NCBI GenBank assembly: GCA_003551805.1
Contig: PUNR01000247.1
Coordinates: 1-11,694 of the forward strand
Source of the DNA: Loktanella sp.
GTDB lineage: Bacteria > Pseudomonadota > Alphaproteobacteria > Rhodobacterales > Rhodobacteraceae
Length of the DNA: 11,694 nucleotides
Reading direction: 5' to 3'
The notes under the pieces are model-generated. The model searched no databases. It was not told where the DNA came from and was given only the letters and a program-made list of their open reading frames with translations. Positions 1-6,825 of this stretch are shown piece after piece; the first letter of the stretch is position 1, and each line of letters starts with the position of its first letter. The position numbers were made by a program, and so were the translations under genes.

Positions 1-743
1 AGGGGCCTGCGGATGGTGCCCCTGTGGTTTTTGCCAATGCGCTCGGCACCACGCGGGTGATCTGGGATCAGGTCATCGCAAATCTTCCCGGTGGTCTGCG
101 GATCATCCGATATGATGCGCGTGGGCATGGCCAATCGGATGCGCCAGACGGTCCCTACAGCATGGGTCAACTGATCCGTGACGCCGAGGCGGTCTGCGAC
201 GCCGCCAATGTCCGCGATGCCATGTTCGTGGGCCTGTCTGTCGGCGGCATGGTCGCGCAGGGACTAGCGGTCAAACGCCCCGACCTGATCCGCGCACTGG
301 TGCTGTCCAACACCGCGGCCAAGATCGGCAACCCGAAACTCTGGCAGGATAGGATCGACACCGTCACCGCCAAAGGCCTGCCCGCCCTGTCCGACACCGT
401 GCTGCAACGCTGGTTCGGGCGCAGCTTCTACGGCACCCCAGCCATGCAGCCTTGGCGCAAAATGCTAGAGGACACCCCCGTCGCCGGCTACACCGGCACC
501 TGTGCCGCCATCGCTGGCACCGATTTTTATACACCCACCAGCGGTTTGCGTATCCCCACGCTTGGCATCGCAGGGTCAGAGGATGGATCGACACCCGCCG
601 ATCTGGTGCGCGAAACAGTCGATCTGATCCCCGGATCACGCTTTGTCCTGATGCGCCGTGTCGGGCATTTGCCGTGCGTCGAAGACCCGCAAACCTACGC
701 CGCACATCTGGTGGATTTTATGAAAGGCACCGGCCATGTCTGA
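1..743 (+). CDS. pcaD: PcaD-type alpha/beta hydrolase (3-oxoadipate enol-lactonase family), 5' partial
   Basis: This is an alpha/beta-hydrolase most like 3-oxoadipate enol-lactonase, which opens the enol-lactone ring in the beta-ketoadipate pathway in the cytoplasm. The reading frame is open from base 3 and runs off the left edge; the first visible residues (GPADGAP then VVFANALGTT) match the start of the first core strand, so roughly 10-20 residues are missing and the GTG at 24 is not the true start. The oxyanion/first-strand region is followed by DARGHGQSD. The nucleophile elbow GLSVGG has its Ser codon at 237-239. The acid loop reads GSEDGSTP and the catalytic His lies in VGHLPCVEDP, so the triad looks complete. 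It overlaps the next hydrolase gene by 8 bases, implying co-transcription. No other pca genes are in view, so the substrate may be another lactone, for example one made by the dehydrogenase downstream. Family call is firm; exact substrate is inference. Confidence 0.75.
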   Translation, partial: GPADGAPVVFANALGTTRVIWDQVIANLPGGLRIIRYDARGHGQSDAPDGPYSMGQLIRDAEAVCDAANVRDAMFVGLSVGGMVAQGLAVKRPDLIRALVLSNTAAKIGNPKLWQDRIDTVTAKGLPALSDTVLQRWFGRSFYGTPAMQPWRKMLEDTPVAGYTGTCAAIAGTDFYTPTSGLRIPTLGIAGSEDGSTPADLVRETVDLIPGSRFVLMRRVGHLPCVEDPQTYAAHLVDFMKGTGHV

Positions 744-1458
744 TTTTCTGCTGATCCACGGGTCTTGCCATGGCGCATGGTGCTGGGATGATCTGATCCC
801 GCATCTGACCGCCGCCGGTCACACGGCCCGCGCGATCGACCTGCCCTCGCATGGGAAGGACGCCACACCAGCAAGCGACGTGACGCTAGACCTTTACGCC
901 CAAGCAATCATCGCAGCGATTGATACGCCCGTGATCCTTGTCGGCCATTCGATGGCGGGCTATCCGATCACCGCCGCTGCGAACCTTGCGCCTGACAAGA
1001 TTGACGCGCTTGTCTATCTTTGCGCCTATGCGCCGATGGCGGGCAAATCGCTGGCGCAGATGCGGCGGATGGCGCCCACGCAACCCCTGCTTGACGCGAT
1101 TGTCGTGGACGATCAGCGCATCACCTTCAGCGTCGACACCACCAAAGCTGCCGAAAAGTTCTATCATGATGTGCCGCATGACAAGGCAGCTTGGGCCATC
1201 AGCCAACTTGGCCCCCAACCGATCCTGCCGCAGGAAACACCGCTGACGCCAAACCACCCCCGGCCCTGTCATTATATCCGTTGCACCGATGATCGCACCA
1301 TTCCACCGGAATTTCAGGTCACGATGACCCAAGGCTGGCCCGCAGGTACGGTGACTGAAATGCCTACATCGCATTCGCCTTTTCTGTCGGCGCCCGCGCT
1401 GCTCGCGCAGCATCTGGTCCGTATTGCAGGCACCACCTCAATCGCTCTTGCAAAGTGA
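736..1458 (+). CDS. Alpha/beta hydrolase, methylesterase / hydroxynitrile-lyase-like
   Basis: A 240-residue alpha/beta-hydrolase of the compact group that includes plant methylesterases, hydroxynitrile lyases and bacterial EstC/PytH-type carboxylesterases. The N-terminus begins directly with the first strand and oxyanion loop (LLIHGSCHGAWCW, residues 5-17), then DLPSHG (35-40), the nucleophile motif GHSMAG with Ser72, an acid in CTDDRTIP (Asp185 or Asp186) and His213 in SHSPFLS. The length and the short lid fit the family. No signal peptide is present, so it is cytoplasmic. The ATG at 736 lies inside the end of the lactonase gene (8-base overlap) and has an AAAGG at 723-727 as a possible ribosome site, so it is probably translationally coupled. 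It likely hydrolyses a small ester feeding the same catabolic run; the substrate cannot be told from sequence. Confidence 0.8.
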   Translation: MSDFLLIHGSCHGAWCWDDLIPHLTAAGHTARAIDLPSHGKDATPASDVTLDLYAQAIIAAIDTPVILVGHSMAGYPITAAANLAPDKIDALVYLCAYAPMAGKSLAQMRRMAPTQPLLDAIVVDDQRITFSVDTTKAAEKFYHDVPHDKAAWAISQLGPQPILPQETPLTPNHPRPCHYIRCTDDRTIPPEFQVTMTQGWPAGTVTEMPTSHSPFLSAPALLAQHLVRIAGTTSIALAK

Positions 1459-1482
1459 ACCGCACAGTTTAATCCTGCGCTG

Positions 1483-2700
1483 ATGGATAAACGCCTTCCG
1501 GTCACTTTCATTCTGATATCGGTCATGCTGGACGCGATGGGGATCGGGTTGATCCTGCCTGTGATGCCATCGCTCATACAAGAGGTCGAAGGCGCAGGCC
1601 TTGCCGATGCCGCCCTCTGGGGCGGGGTGCTGGCGACGATCTATGCGGCGATGCAATTCATCTTTGGCCCCACAGTGGGCAGCCTGTCAGACCGCTATGG
1701 GCGCAGGCCAGTCTTGATCATCTCGCTGGTGATTATGGCGTTTGATTATGTGCTGATGGCGCTGGCGCATACGATCTGGTTGCTGATTATCGGGCGGGTC
1801 ATCGGCGGGATCACGGCAGCCACCCAATCGACGTCAGCGGCCTATATGGCCGATATATCCAGCCCCGAAGAAAAGGCCGGCAATTTCGGCCTGATCGGTG
1901 CGGCCTTTGGCGTGGGCTTTGTGGTCGGCCCATTGGTTGGCGGGTTGCTGGCAGAATACGGCACGCGCGCGCCCTTCTGGGCAGCGGCAGGGCTGGCTGC
2001 GGCGAATGCGGTTTTTGGCTATTTCGTGCTGCCCGAAACCGTGACCGACCGGATCCGCCGACCGTTTCAATGGCGCAGGGCAAATCCATTGGGCGCATTT
2101 CGCAATATCGGCGCCTTGCCGGGACTGAAACCGCTTTTGCTGATCACCTTTGTCTATACCGTGGCTTTTTTCGTCTATCCCGGCGTCTGGGCCTATTTCG
2201 GCGCCGAGCGTTTTGGCTGGGGCCCCGGCATGATCGGGTTGTCGTTGGGCGTTTTCGGTATCGGCATCGCCGTGGTGCAAGGGCTGCTTCTGCGCCCGAT
2301 CATCAAACGGCTGGGCGAACGGCGCACGGTGATCCTCGGGCTCGGGATCGATGTCGGTGCTTTCATCGCCTTGGGCTTTGTGACCAACGGCTGGATCGCG
2401 CTGGCGTTGACGCCGCTGACAGCGCTGGGGTCAATCGCAGGGCCAGCGATGCAAGGGATCATGTCGCGCACCGCCGCCGACAACCAGCAAGGCGAATTGC
2501 AAGGCACAGTGACATCCATCAACGCGGTGGCGACAATCGTGGCACCCTTGCTGGTGACGCAAACCTTCTGGTATTTCACCGCGCCGCAAAACCCCATCTA
2601 CCTGCCCGGCGCGCCATTTCTGCTGTCGGCATTGTTGGCACTGGGCTGCATCGCAGTCTTCGTCCAAACGCCAAGGCCAAAGCGCGCCCGCGTCTCATAA
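1483..2700 (+). CDS. MFS transporter, TetA/TCR-like drug:H+ antiporter family
   Basis: A 405-residue, 12-helix major facilitator of the Tet/TCR group, placed in the inner membrane. The first helix carries DAMGIGLILPVMP (from Asp17), the D1 motif of drug:H+ antiporters. Motif A is GSLSDRYGRRP (66-76), Asp88 sits in helix 3 (FDYVLM), an Arg in GRVIGG starts helix 4, and the antiporter motif C appears as GFVVGPLVGG in helix 5. Compared from memory with TetA(B), Asp290 (LGIDVG) matches Asp285, but the position of His257, which TetA(B) needs for tetracycline transport, is Ile262 here. It is therefore probably an exporter of some other metabolite rather than a tetracycline pump. It lies 24 bases after the esterase gene with no clear Shine-Dalgarno sequence before the ATG, suggesting coupled translation or a leader-poor start. 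It may export a pathway intermediate or toxic substrate of the neighbouring enzymes. Confidence 0.85.
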   Translation: MDKRLPVTFILISVMLDAMGIGLILPVMPSLIQEVEGAGLADAALWGGVLATIYAAMQFIFGPTVGSLSDRYGRRPVLIISLVIMAFDYVLMALAHTIWLLIIGRVIGGITAATQSTSAAYMADISSPEEKAGNFGLIGAAFGVGFVVGPLVGGLLAEYGTRAPFWAAAGLAAANAVFGYFVLPETVTDRIRRPFQWRRANPLGAFRNIGALPGLKPLLLITFVYTVAFFVYPGVWAYFGAERFGWGPGMIGLSLGVFGIGIAVVQGLLLRPIIKRLGERRTVILGLGIDVGAFIALGFVTNGWIALALTPLTALGSIAGPAMQGIMSRTAADNQQGELQGTVTSINAVATIVAPLLVTQTFWYFTAPQNPIYLPGAPFLLSALLALGCIAVFVQTPRPKRARVS

Positions 2701-2754
2701 GGTCGCGTTCAGACTTGCACGCCCCGCGGTGGCACGACAGGCTGGCCTGAATAC

Positions 2755-2760
2755 AGGAGG
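2755..2760 (+). promoter_or_regulatory. Strong Shine-Dalgarno for the alcohol dehydrogenase gene
   Basis: A perfect AGGAGG lies 5 bases before the ATG at 2766 and fixes the start of the dehydrogenase. It is the strongest ribosome site in the window and contrasts with the weak or absent sites of the MFS gene and the enolase-superfamily gene. The 65-base gap before it also holds a small inverted repeat (CAGGC-TG-GCCTG, 2738-2749) of unclear meaning; no convincing promoter was found there. Confidence 0.75.
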
Positions 2761-2765
2761 ACTGA

Positions 2766-3845
2766 ATGCCCACAATCAAAGCCGCCGTCTGCCACGCCTT
2801 TGGCGCACCATTGACGGTTGAAACCGTCAACCTTGCCGCACCGAACCGCGACGAGGTCGAGGTGACGCTGAAAGCCTGCGCCATCTGCCATTCCGACGTG
2901 ACCTACATCGGCGGCGGCTGGGGCGGTACCCTGCCCGCAGTCTACGGCCACGAGGCGGGAGGCCATATCACCGCCATCGGTGACGGCGTGCGTGGTCTGC
3001 GCTTGGGCGATCCTGTCGTCGTAACCCTGATCCGGTCCTGCGGCAGCTGTCCGTCCTGCGCAGGTGGACGGCCCGTGGCCTGCGAAAGCGACATGGCGAG
3101 CGGTCCGCTGACCTTGGCCGATGGCAGGCCATTGCATCAGGCGATGAATACAGGCGGTTTTGCCGAAAAGGTCGTGGTCAGCCAAAGTCAGGTGGTCAAA
3201 CTTTCGGATACAATTTCGATGGAGGCGGCATCATTGCTTGCCTGCGGTGTCATCACCGGTATCGGCGCTGTGGTGAACGCAGCGCAACTGCGTGCAGGTC
3301 AGGATGTGGTCGTGATCGGTGCAGGCGGCGTGGGCCTGAATGCTATTCAGGGCGCGCGGATCGCAGGTGCCCGGCGCATCGTGGCGGTGGACACCACACC
3401 TGAAAAGCTCGCCATCGCCCGCGAATTCGGCGCGACCGATGGTGTATTGGCCACAATCGACAAGCCTTGGCGCGCCGCGAAAGAGGCGCTGGGACGGGGC
3501 GCTGACGCCGTTTTCGTGACCGTCGGCGCGATCCCCGCCTACGATCAGGCCCCGCAATATCTGGCCAATGGCGGCAAGGTGATCATGGTCGGCATGCCGC
3601 ATTCCGGGGCGATGTCGACCTATGAACCAGTCATGCTGGCAGCGACTGGCCAAGGCATGATCGGGTCCAAAATGGGCGACGTGGTGATCGCACGCGATAT
3701 CCCGTGGATGGTCGATTTGTATGAACAAGGGCGGCTAAAGCTGGACGAATTGATCTCTGGCCGCTGGCGGCTTGACCAGATCAACGAAGCGATTGCCGAT
3801 ACCAAGACCGGCAGCGCGAAACGCAATGTGATCGTGTTCCCATGA
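2766..3845 (+). CDS. Zinc-dependent alcohol dehydrogenase (MDR superfamily)
   Basis: A 359-residue medium-chain dehydrogenase with both zinc sites. The catalytic zinc ligands are Cys41 (AICHSD), His62 with Glu63 (GHEAGG) and Cys160 (LLACGVITG). The structural zinc lobe is complete: Cys92, Cys95, Cys98 and Cys106 in C-x2-C-x2-C-x7-C spacing. The nucleotide-binding domain has GAGGVG at 185-190 and an acidic residue, Asp209, at the end of the second strand (VAVDTT), which favours NAD over NADP. The pattern resembles class III-like and aryl-alcohol dehydrogenases. It likely oxidises an alcohol, hemiacetal or sugar hydroxyl in the cytoplasm. Its stop overlaps the start of the enolase-superfamily gene by 4 bases (ATGA), so the two are made together and probably act in one pathway. 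The substrate is unknown. Confidence 0.88.
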   Translation: MPTIKAAVCHAFGAPLTVETVNLAAPNRDEVEVTLKACAICHSDVTYIGGGWGGTLPAVYGHEAGGHITAIGDGVRGLRLGDPVVVTLIRSCGSCPSCAGGRPVACESDMASGPLTLADGRPLHQAMNTGGFAEKVVVSQSQVVKLSDTISMEAASLLACGVITGIGAVVNAAQLRAGQDVVVIGAGGVGLNAIQGARIAGARRIVAVDTTPEKLAIAREFGATDGVLATIDKPWRAAKEALGRGADAVFVTVGAIPAYDQAPQYLANGGKVIMVGMPHSGAMSTYEPVMLAATGQGMIGSKMGDVVIARDIPWMVDLYEQGRLKLDELISGRWRLDQINEAIADTKTGSAKRNVIVFP

Positions 3846-5071
3846 AACTTGCCGATCTTGACATCATCGTGACCGCGCCCCCCGCACCCGGCTGGGGCGG
3901 GCAATACTGGATCATCCCCAAAGTCACGACCGACACAGGTGTCGTGGGCTACGGCGAATGCTATGCGTCATCGGTCGGACCAGAGGCGATGAAGGCGGTC
4001 ATCACCGACGTTTTCGCGCGCCACATGGCGGGCGAGAACCCCGAAAATATCGAATTGATGTTCCGCCGCGTGTATTCCGCTGGTTTCACGCAACGCCCCG
4101 ACCTGACGGTGATGGGCGCTTGGTCGGGACTTGAAATGGCCTGCTGGGATATTCTGGGCAAGGACCGCGACCGGCCCGTGCACGCGCTGATTGGCGGGCG
4201 CACGAACGACCGTATCCGCGCCTATACCTATCTTTACCCGCGCAAATCGCACCCCCTCCCCAACTTCTGGTCCAGCCCCGATATGGCCGCCGAAGTCGCG
4301 CTCGACATGGTCGACCAAGGCTACACAGCCGTCAAATTCGACCCCGCCGGCCCTTATACGATCCGTGGCGGGCATATGCCGTCGATGCACGATCTGTCGC
4401 TGTCGGTCGCCTTTTGCAAAGCCATCCGAGAGGCTGTGGGCGACCGTGCGGATCTGCTGTTCGGCACACACGGCCAGTTCAGCACCGGCGGTGCGATCCG
4501 GCTGGGCCAAGCCATCGCGCCCTATAGCCCGCTGTGGTACGAAGAACCGATCCCGCCAGATAACGTCGCCGAAATGGCCAAGGTCGCAGGCGCTGTGCCG
4601 ATCCCCATCGCCACCGGCGAACGGCTGACCACCAAGGCCGAATTTGCCACCGTGCTGCGCAGCGGGGCGGCGACGATTCTGCAGCCTGCACTCGGGCGGT
4701 CCGGCGGCATCTGGGAAACCAAGAAAATCGCTGCCATGGCCGAAGTCTATAACGCGCAGATCGCGCCGCATCTTTACGCAGGCCCCGTCGAATGGGCGGC
4801 CAATATCCAGCTTGCGGCATCCATCCCCAATATCCTGATGGCCGAAACCATCGAAACACCGTTCCACATGGCGCTGATCAAAAACAGCCTGAGCGTCGAA
4901 GGCGGCTATATCCCCGTCCCCACCGCCCCCGGTCTGGGCATTGATTTCGACGAAGACCTCGCCCGCGCGCATCCCTATACCGGCGACGGGCTGCATTTGC
5001 AGATGCAGGAAGACGCCATCGGCTATCACGGCGTGAACAGCTTTGCAGGGGGTGCGCCGGTCAAGACGTGA
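3842..5071 (+). CDS. Enolase-superfamily (mandelate racemase/muconate lactonizing) dehydratase-like protein with atypical active site
   Basis: A 409-residue enolase-superfamily protein with an N-terminal capping domain (about 1-125) and a C-terminal beta/alpha barrel. The closest relative I can recall is E. coli D-galactonate dehydratase (GalD/DgoD), which lines up from strand 3 to strand 8 with a constant offset of 25 residues. On that hand alignment, metal ligands Glu234 (YEEP) and Glu260 (TGERL) are present, as are the catalytic-type His210 (GTHGQ), His310 (APHLYAGP) and Glu335. The first metal ligand, Asp183 in GalD, is Gly208 here, and the Asp partner of the strand-7 His (Asp258 in GalD) is Ala283 in LQPALGRSGG. 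It probably removes water from, or isomerises, a sugar acid, but the missing Asp residues make the reaction uncertain. There is no separate ribosome site: the ATG overlaps the dehydrogenase stop. Its end is followed by the tetR promoter region. Confidence 0.82.
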   Translation: MKLADLDIIVTAPPAPGWGGQYWIIPKVTTDTGVVGYGECYASSVGPEAMKAVITDVFARHMAGENPENIELMFRRVYSAGFTQRPDLTVMGAWSGLEMACWDILGKDRDRPVHALIGGRTNDRIRAYTYLYPRKSHPLPNFWSSPDMAAEVALDMVDQGYTAVKFDPAGPYTIRGGHMPSMHDLSLSVAFCKAIREAVGDRADLLFGTHGQFSTGGAIRLGQAIAPYSPLWYEEPIPPDNVAEMAKVAGAVPIPIATGERLTTKAEFATVLRSGAATILQPALGRSGGIWETKKIAAMAEVYNAQIAPHLYAGPVEWAANIQLAASIPNILMAETIETPFHMALIKNSLSVEGGYIPVPTAPGLGIDFDEDLARAHPYTGDGLHLQMQEDAIGYHGVNSFAGGAPVKT

Positions 5072-5075
5072 CGGG

Positions 5076-5104
5076 TTTTCATACCGCCTGCCTCTTGCTA
5101 TGCT
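5076..5104 (+). promoter_or_regulatory. Candidate promoter of the tetR gene
   Basis: TTTTCA (5076-5081) and TATGCT (5099-5104) are separated by 17 bases and each match four of six positions of the sigma-70 consensus. The predicted start of transcription, about 5110, falls inside the palindrome at 5104-5116. This is a hand-read prediction; the position of the operator relative to it is what gives it weight. Confidence 0.4.
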
Positions 5105-5116
5105 GAACCCCGTTCA
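5104..5116. promoter_or_regulatory. Operator copy 1: TGAAC-CCC-GTTCA
   Basis: A perfect 5-base inverted repeat with a 3-base spacer, lying between the candidate -10 element and the ribosome site (GGAGG, 5120-5124) of the tetR gene. The same arms and spacer length recur twice downstream of the gene and nowhere else that I could find in the window. A TetR dimer bound here would cover the predicted start of transcription, so autorepression is the natural reading. Confidence 0.7.
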
Positions 5117-5128
5117 AATGGAGGCAGC

Positions 5129-5722
5129 ATGACAGGCAAAGTGGCAGAACGGCGCAAGGCTTTGCGCGAAAACCTGATTGAAATCGCCGAGCGCACCATC
5201 GCGGCTGACGGGCTGGGCGCCCTGCGCGCCCGTGATCTGGCAGCAGAGGCGGGTTGCGCCGTGGGGGCGATCTACAACGTCTTTGGTGATCTGACCGATC
5301 TGGTGCTGGCCGTGAACGCGCGCACGTTTCACCGCCTTGGCGCAGATGTCGCAACTGCCTTGGCCGAGGCCCCGCAAGACCCTGTCGAACAGCTGGTCAT
5401 CATGGCGCAGGCGTACCACCATTTCGCTGCAGCAAACCACAATAGCTGGCGGGCTTTGTTCGATCTGGACCGCGCGCCGGATGCCGCAGCCCCCGACTGG
5501 TATTTGCAGGAAATGGGGCAGTTGTTCACTTATATCGCCGATCCGCTGCAGGTGATCTTTCCCGCAAACGACGCGCAGACAAATGCGCTGCTGACGCGGG
5601 CGCTGTTTTCGTCGGTGCATGGCATCGTGCTTTTGGGGCTGGACCGGGCCAGCGCAGGCGTGCCGTCGGATGACATCGACCGGATGATTGCGCTGGTCTT
5701 ACGGCAAATGGCCAAGCCTTGA
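5129..5722 (+). CDS. TetR/AcrR-family transcriptional regulator with WHG-type C-terminal domain
   Basis: A 197-residue TetR-family repressor. Residues about 12-58 form the DNA-binding domain, with the helix-turn-helix at roughly 32-51 (LRARDLAAEAGCAVGAIYNV) and the usual family ending FGDLTDLV. The C-terminal ligand domain contains an acidic and aromatic middle and ALFSSVHGIVLLGLD near residues 160-175, the mark of the WHG subgroup. The start is set by GGAGG at 5120-5124. Although it follows the catabolic genes, its operator evidence points the other way: palindromes TGAAC-N3-GTTCA lie at its own promoter and twice around the promoter of the next gene, pspA, while none was found before the catabolic genes. 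I infer that it represses itself and the psp/lipid genes and is released by a small hydrophobic or membrane-stress ligand. The ligand is unknown. Confidence 0.88.
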   Translation: MTGKVAERRKALRENLIEIAERTIAADGLGALRARDLAAEAGCAVGAIYNVFGDLTDLVLAVNARTFHRLGADVATALAEAPQDPVEQLVIMAQAYHHFAAANHNSWRALFDLDRAPDAAAPDWYLQEMGQLFTYIADPLQVIFPANDAQTNALLTRALFSSVHGIVLLGLDRASAGVPSDDIDRMIALVLRQMAKP

Positions 5723-5729
5723 AATAATT

Positions 5730-5742
5730 TGAACATCGTTCA
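5730..5742. promoter_or_regulatory. Operator copy 2: TGAAC-ATC-GTTCA
   Basis: An exact inverted repeat starting 8 bases after the tetR stop and ending 8 bases before the predicted -35 element of pspA. The wider context (AATT before, TTTT after) adds two further matching pairs outside the core. It sits in a markedly AT-rich gap, unlike the rest of the window. Its centre is 57 bases from that of copy 3. Confidence 0.72.
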
Positions 5743-5750
5743 TTTTTAAC

Positions 5751-5779
5751 TTGACCGCAAAATCGAACTGTCCTAATCC
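5751..5779 (+). promoter_or_regulatory. Candidate pspA promoter between two operators
   Basis: TTGACC (5751-5756) is a good -35 match; 17 bases on lies TAATCC (5774-5779), a weak -10. The -10 region contains a tandem TCCTAA-TCCTAA (5771-5782), so the exact -10 is uncertain. The predicted start, about 5786, abuts operator copy 3. The 105-base gap between tetR and pspA (5723-5827) holds only these elements, the two operators and the ribosome site. Confidence 0.45.
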
Positions 5780-5786
5780 TAATTCA

Positions 5787-5799
5787 TGAACAGCGTTCA
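5787..5799. promoter_or_regulatory. Operator copy 3: TGAAC-AGC-GTTCA
   Basis: An exact inverted repeat placed at the expected transcription start of pspA. Together with copy 2 it brackets the promoter, an arrangement suited to tight repression. It overlaps an upstream in-frame ATG (5786) of the pspA reading frame, which is one reason to reject that ATG as the start. Confidence 0.72.
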
Positions 5800-5815
5800 C
5801 GCTGATGATTGCAAC

Positions 5816-5820
5816 GGAGA
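5816..5820 (+). promoter_or_regulatory. Shine-Dalgarno that fixes the pspA start
   Basis: GGAGA lies 7 bases before the ATG at 5828. The alternative ATG at 5786 has no ribosome site and would add 14 residues foreign to the PspA family, whose members begin with MF or MG followed directly by the amphipathic helix. Confidence 0.65.
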
Positions 5821-5827
5821 CAGACAG

Positions 5828-6508
5828 ATGTTCAAAACACTCGCCACCCTGATCCACGGGCAGAATGCACGGGCCGAAGACCGCGTGCGCGATGCTTTTG
5901 CGATTGAACTGATCGACCAGAAAATCCGCGAAAGCGACAACAGCCTGCGGGCGGCCAAAGCCACGCTTGCCAGCCTGATCCAGCGGCAGCGGTCCGAACA
6001 AAAGCAGCACGCAGGTCTGAAATCGCGCATCTCGGACCTGACCCGCCGGGCGCAGGATGCGCTGGCAAATGACCGCGACGATCTCGCGGCAGAGGCCGCA
6101 CGCGCCATTGCAGGTATGGAAAACGAACTGGCGCTGCGCGCCGACACATTGCAGCGATTGGATCAAAAGATCATGCGCCTGCGGTCGTCCATCGAAAGCG
6201 GCCACCGCCGGATCATCGACCTGAAACAAGGCGCGATACAGGCCCGCGCCGTGCGCCGTGAACAGGATATTCAGATGCAGATGCACCGCAGTGGCGTCAC
6301 CACCAGCAGCGTGGACGAGGCCGAAGAACTGATCGCCCGCGTCCTTGGCCGCGACGACCCGTTCGAGAGGACCGAGATTCTGGCCGATATCAACCGCGAT
6401 CTTGATGGCGGCAGCATTGCTGACCGAATGGCCGATGCCGGGTTCGGTAACGCGACAAGGTCAACCCCCGATGACGTGCTGGCCCGCCTTAAAGCCGCAC
6501 AAAACTAA
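5828..6508 (+). CDS. pspA: PspA/IM30-family membrane-stress protein
   Basis: A 226-residue protein of the PspA/IM30 (Vipp1, bacterial ESCRT-III-like) family; E. coli PspA is 222 residues. These peripheral inner-membrane proteins polymerise on damaged or stressed membranes and limit proton leakage. The N-terminal amphipathic helix (MFKTLATLIHG, 1-11) is followed by long charged, heptad-like helices rich in Ala, Arg, Gln and Glu (about 25-150, a coiled-coil hairpin), then a short linker and a C-terminal stretch ending in DDVLARLKAAQ. It is preceded by a promoter bracketed by two TetR-type operators and followed after 25 bases by a two-helix membrane protein with its own AGGAG, suggesting a two-gene unit. 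No PspF, PspB or PspC is in view, so control differs from the enterobacterial system. Start chosen from the ribosome site at 5816-5820. Confidence 0.85.
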   Translation: MFKTLATLIHGQNARAEDRVRDAFAIELIDQKIRESDNSLRAAKATLASLIQRQRSEQKQHAGLKSRISDLTRRAQDALANDRDDLAAEAARAIAGMENELALRADTLQRLDQKIMRLRSSIESGHRRIIDLKQGAIQARAVRREQDIQMQMHRSGVTTSSVDEAEELIARVLGRDDPFERTEILADINRDLDGGSIADRMADAGFGNATRSTPDDVLARLKAAQN

Positions 6509-6533
6509 ATCATAATCTGACAGGAGATCAAAA

Positions 6534-6818
6534 ATGCACACAACACGTTCAGACAACGCCCTTATCATGTTCTTTAACGGCGCCGCTGTCGTCGTCGCTT
6601 ATGCGATGCTTGGCCTGTCGCTTTGGCTGTCGCCCGATGTGCCACTGTCGACCAAAGGCTATTGGGGTATCGGTATCCTGCTGCTGACGCTGGCCTTGGT
6701 GAATTTCGTCAAATACCGCTTTGACGACCGTCTGTCCGAAGACCGGATCACCCGACTGGAAGCCGCGCGCAACGAAAAGCTTTTGTCGGAATACGTCACC
6801 GCCGACAAGGATATCTGA
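6534..6818 (+). CDS. Small two-helix inner-membrane protein, YiaA/YiaB-like
   Basis: A 94-residue protein with two hydrophobic helices (about 9-32 and 43-59) joined by a short loop with PLSTKGYWG (37-45), then a charged, probably cytoplasmic helical tail (60-94: KYRFDDR, followed by alternating Glu, Arg and Lys). The Lys-Gly-Tyr-Trp entry to helix 2 and the ending in an N-x-x-K-Y-R-x-D-type sequence recall the YiaA/B two-helix domain. The assignment is by pattern and moderately sure. AGGAG at 6522-6526 sets the start. Position directly after pspA suggests a membrane anchor or partner for PspA, a role PspB/PspC fill in enterobacteria; that is inference. A GC-rich hairpin follows 7 bases after the stop. 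Confidence 0.7.
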   Translation: MHTTRSDNALIMFFNGAAVVVAYAMLGLSLWLSPDVPLSTKGYWGIGILLLTLALVNFVKYRFDDRLSEDRITRLEAARNEKLLSEYVTADKDI

Positions 6819-6825
6819 ACCCCTC

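Noticed and set aside
2738..2749. Inverted repeat CAGGC-TG-GCCTG before the alcohol dehydrogenase gene
   Set aside because: Short arms, a 2-base spacer too small for a stable hairpin, and no second copy found; it may be chance in GC-rich DNA.
3968..5029. Long open frame (353 codons) on the minus strand opposite the enolase-superfamily gene
   Set aside because: The plus-strand protein has clear family motifs throughout; the antisense frame is rich in residues typical of GC-rich shadow frames and shows no recognisable domain.
5786..5827. Upstream ATG adding 14 residues to PspA
   Set aside because: It lacks a ribosome site, overlaps operator copy 3 at the expected transcription start, and would displace the conserved N-terminal amphipathic helix.
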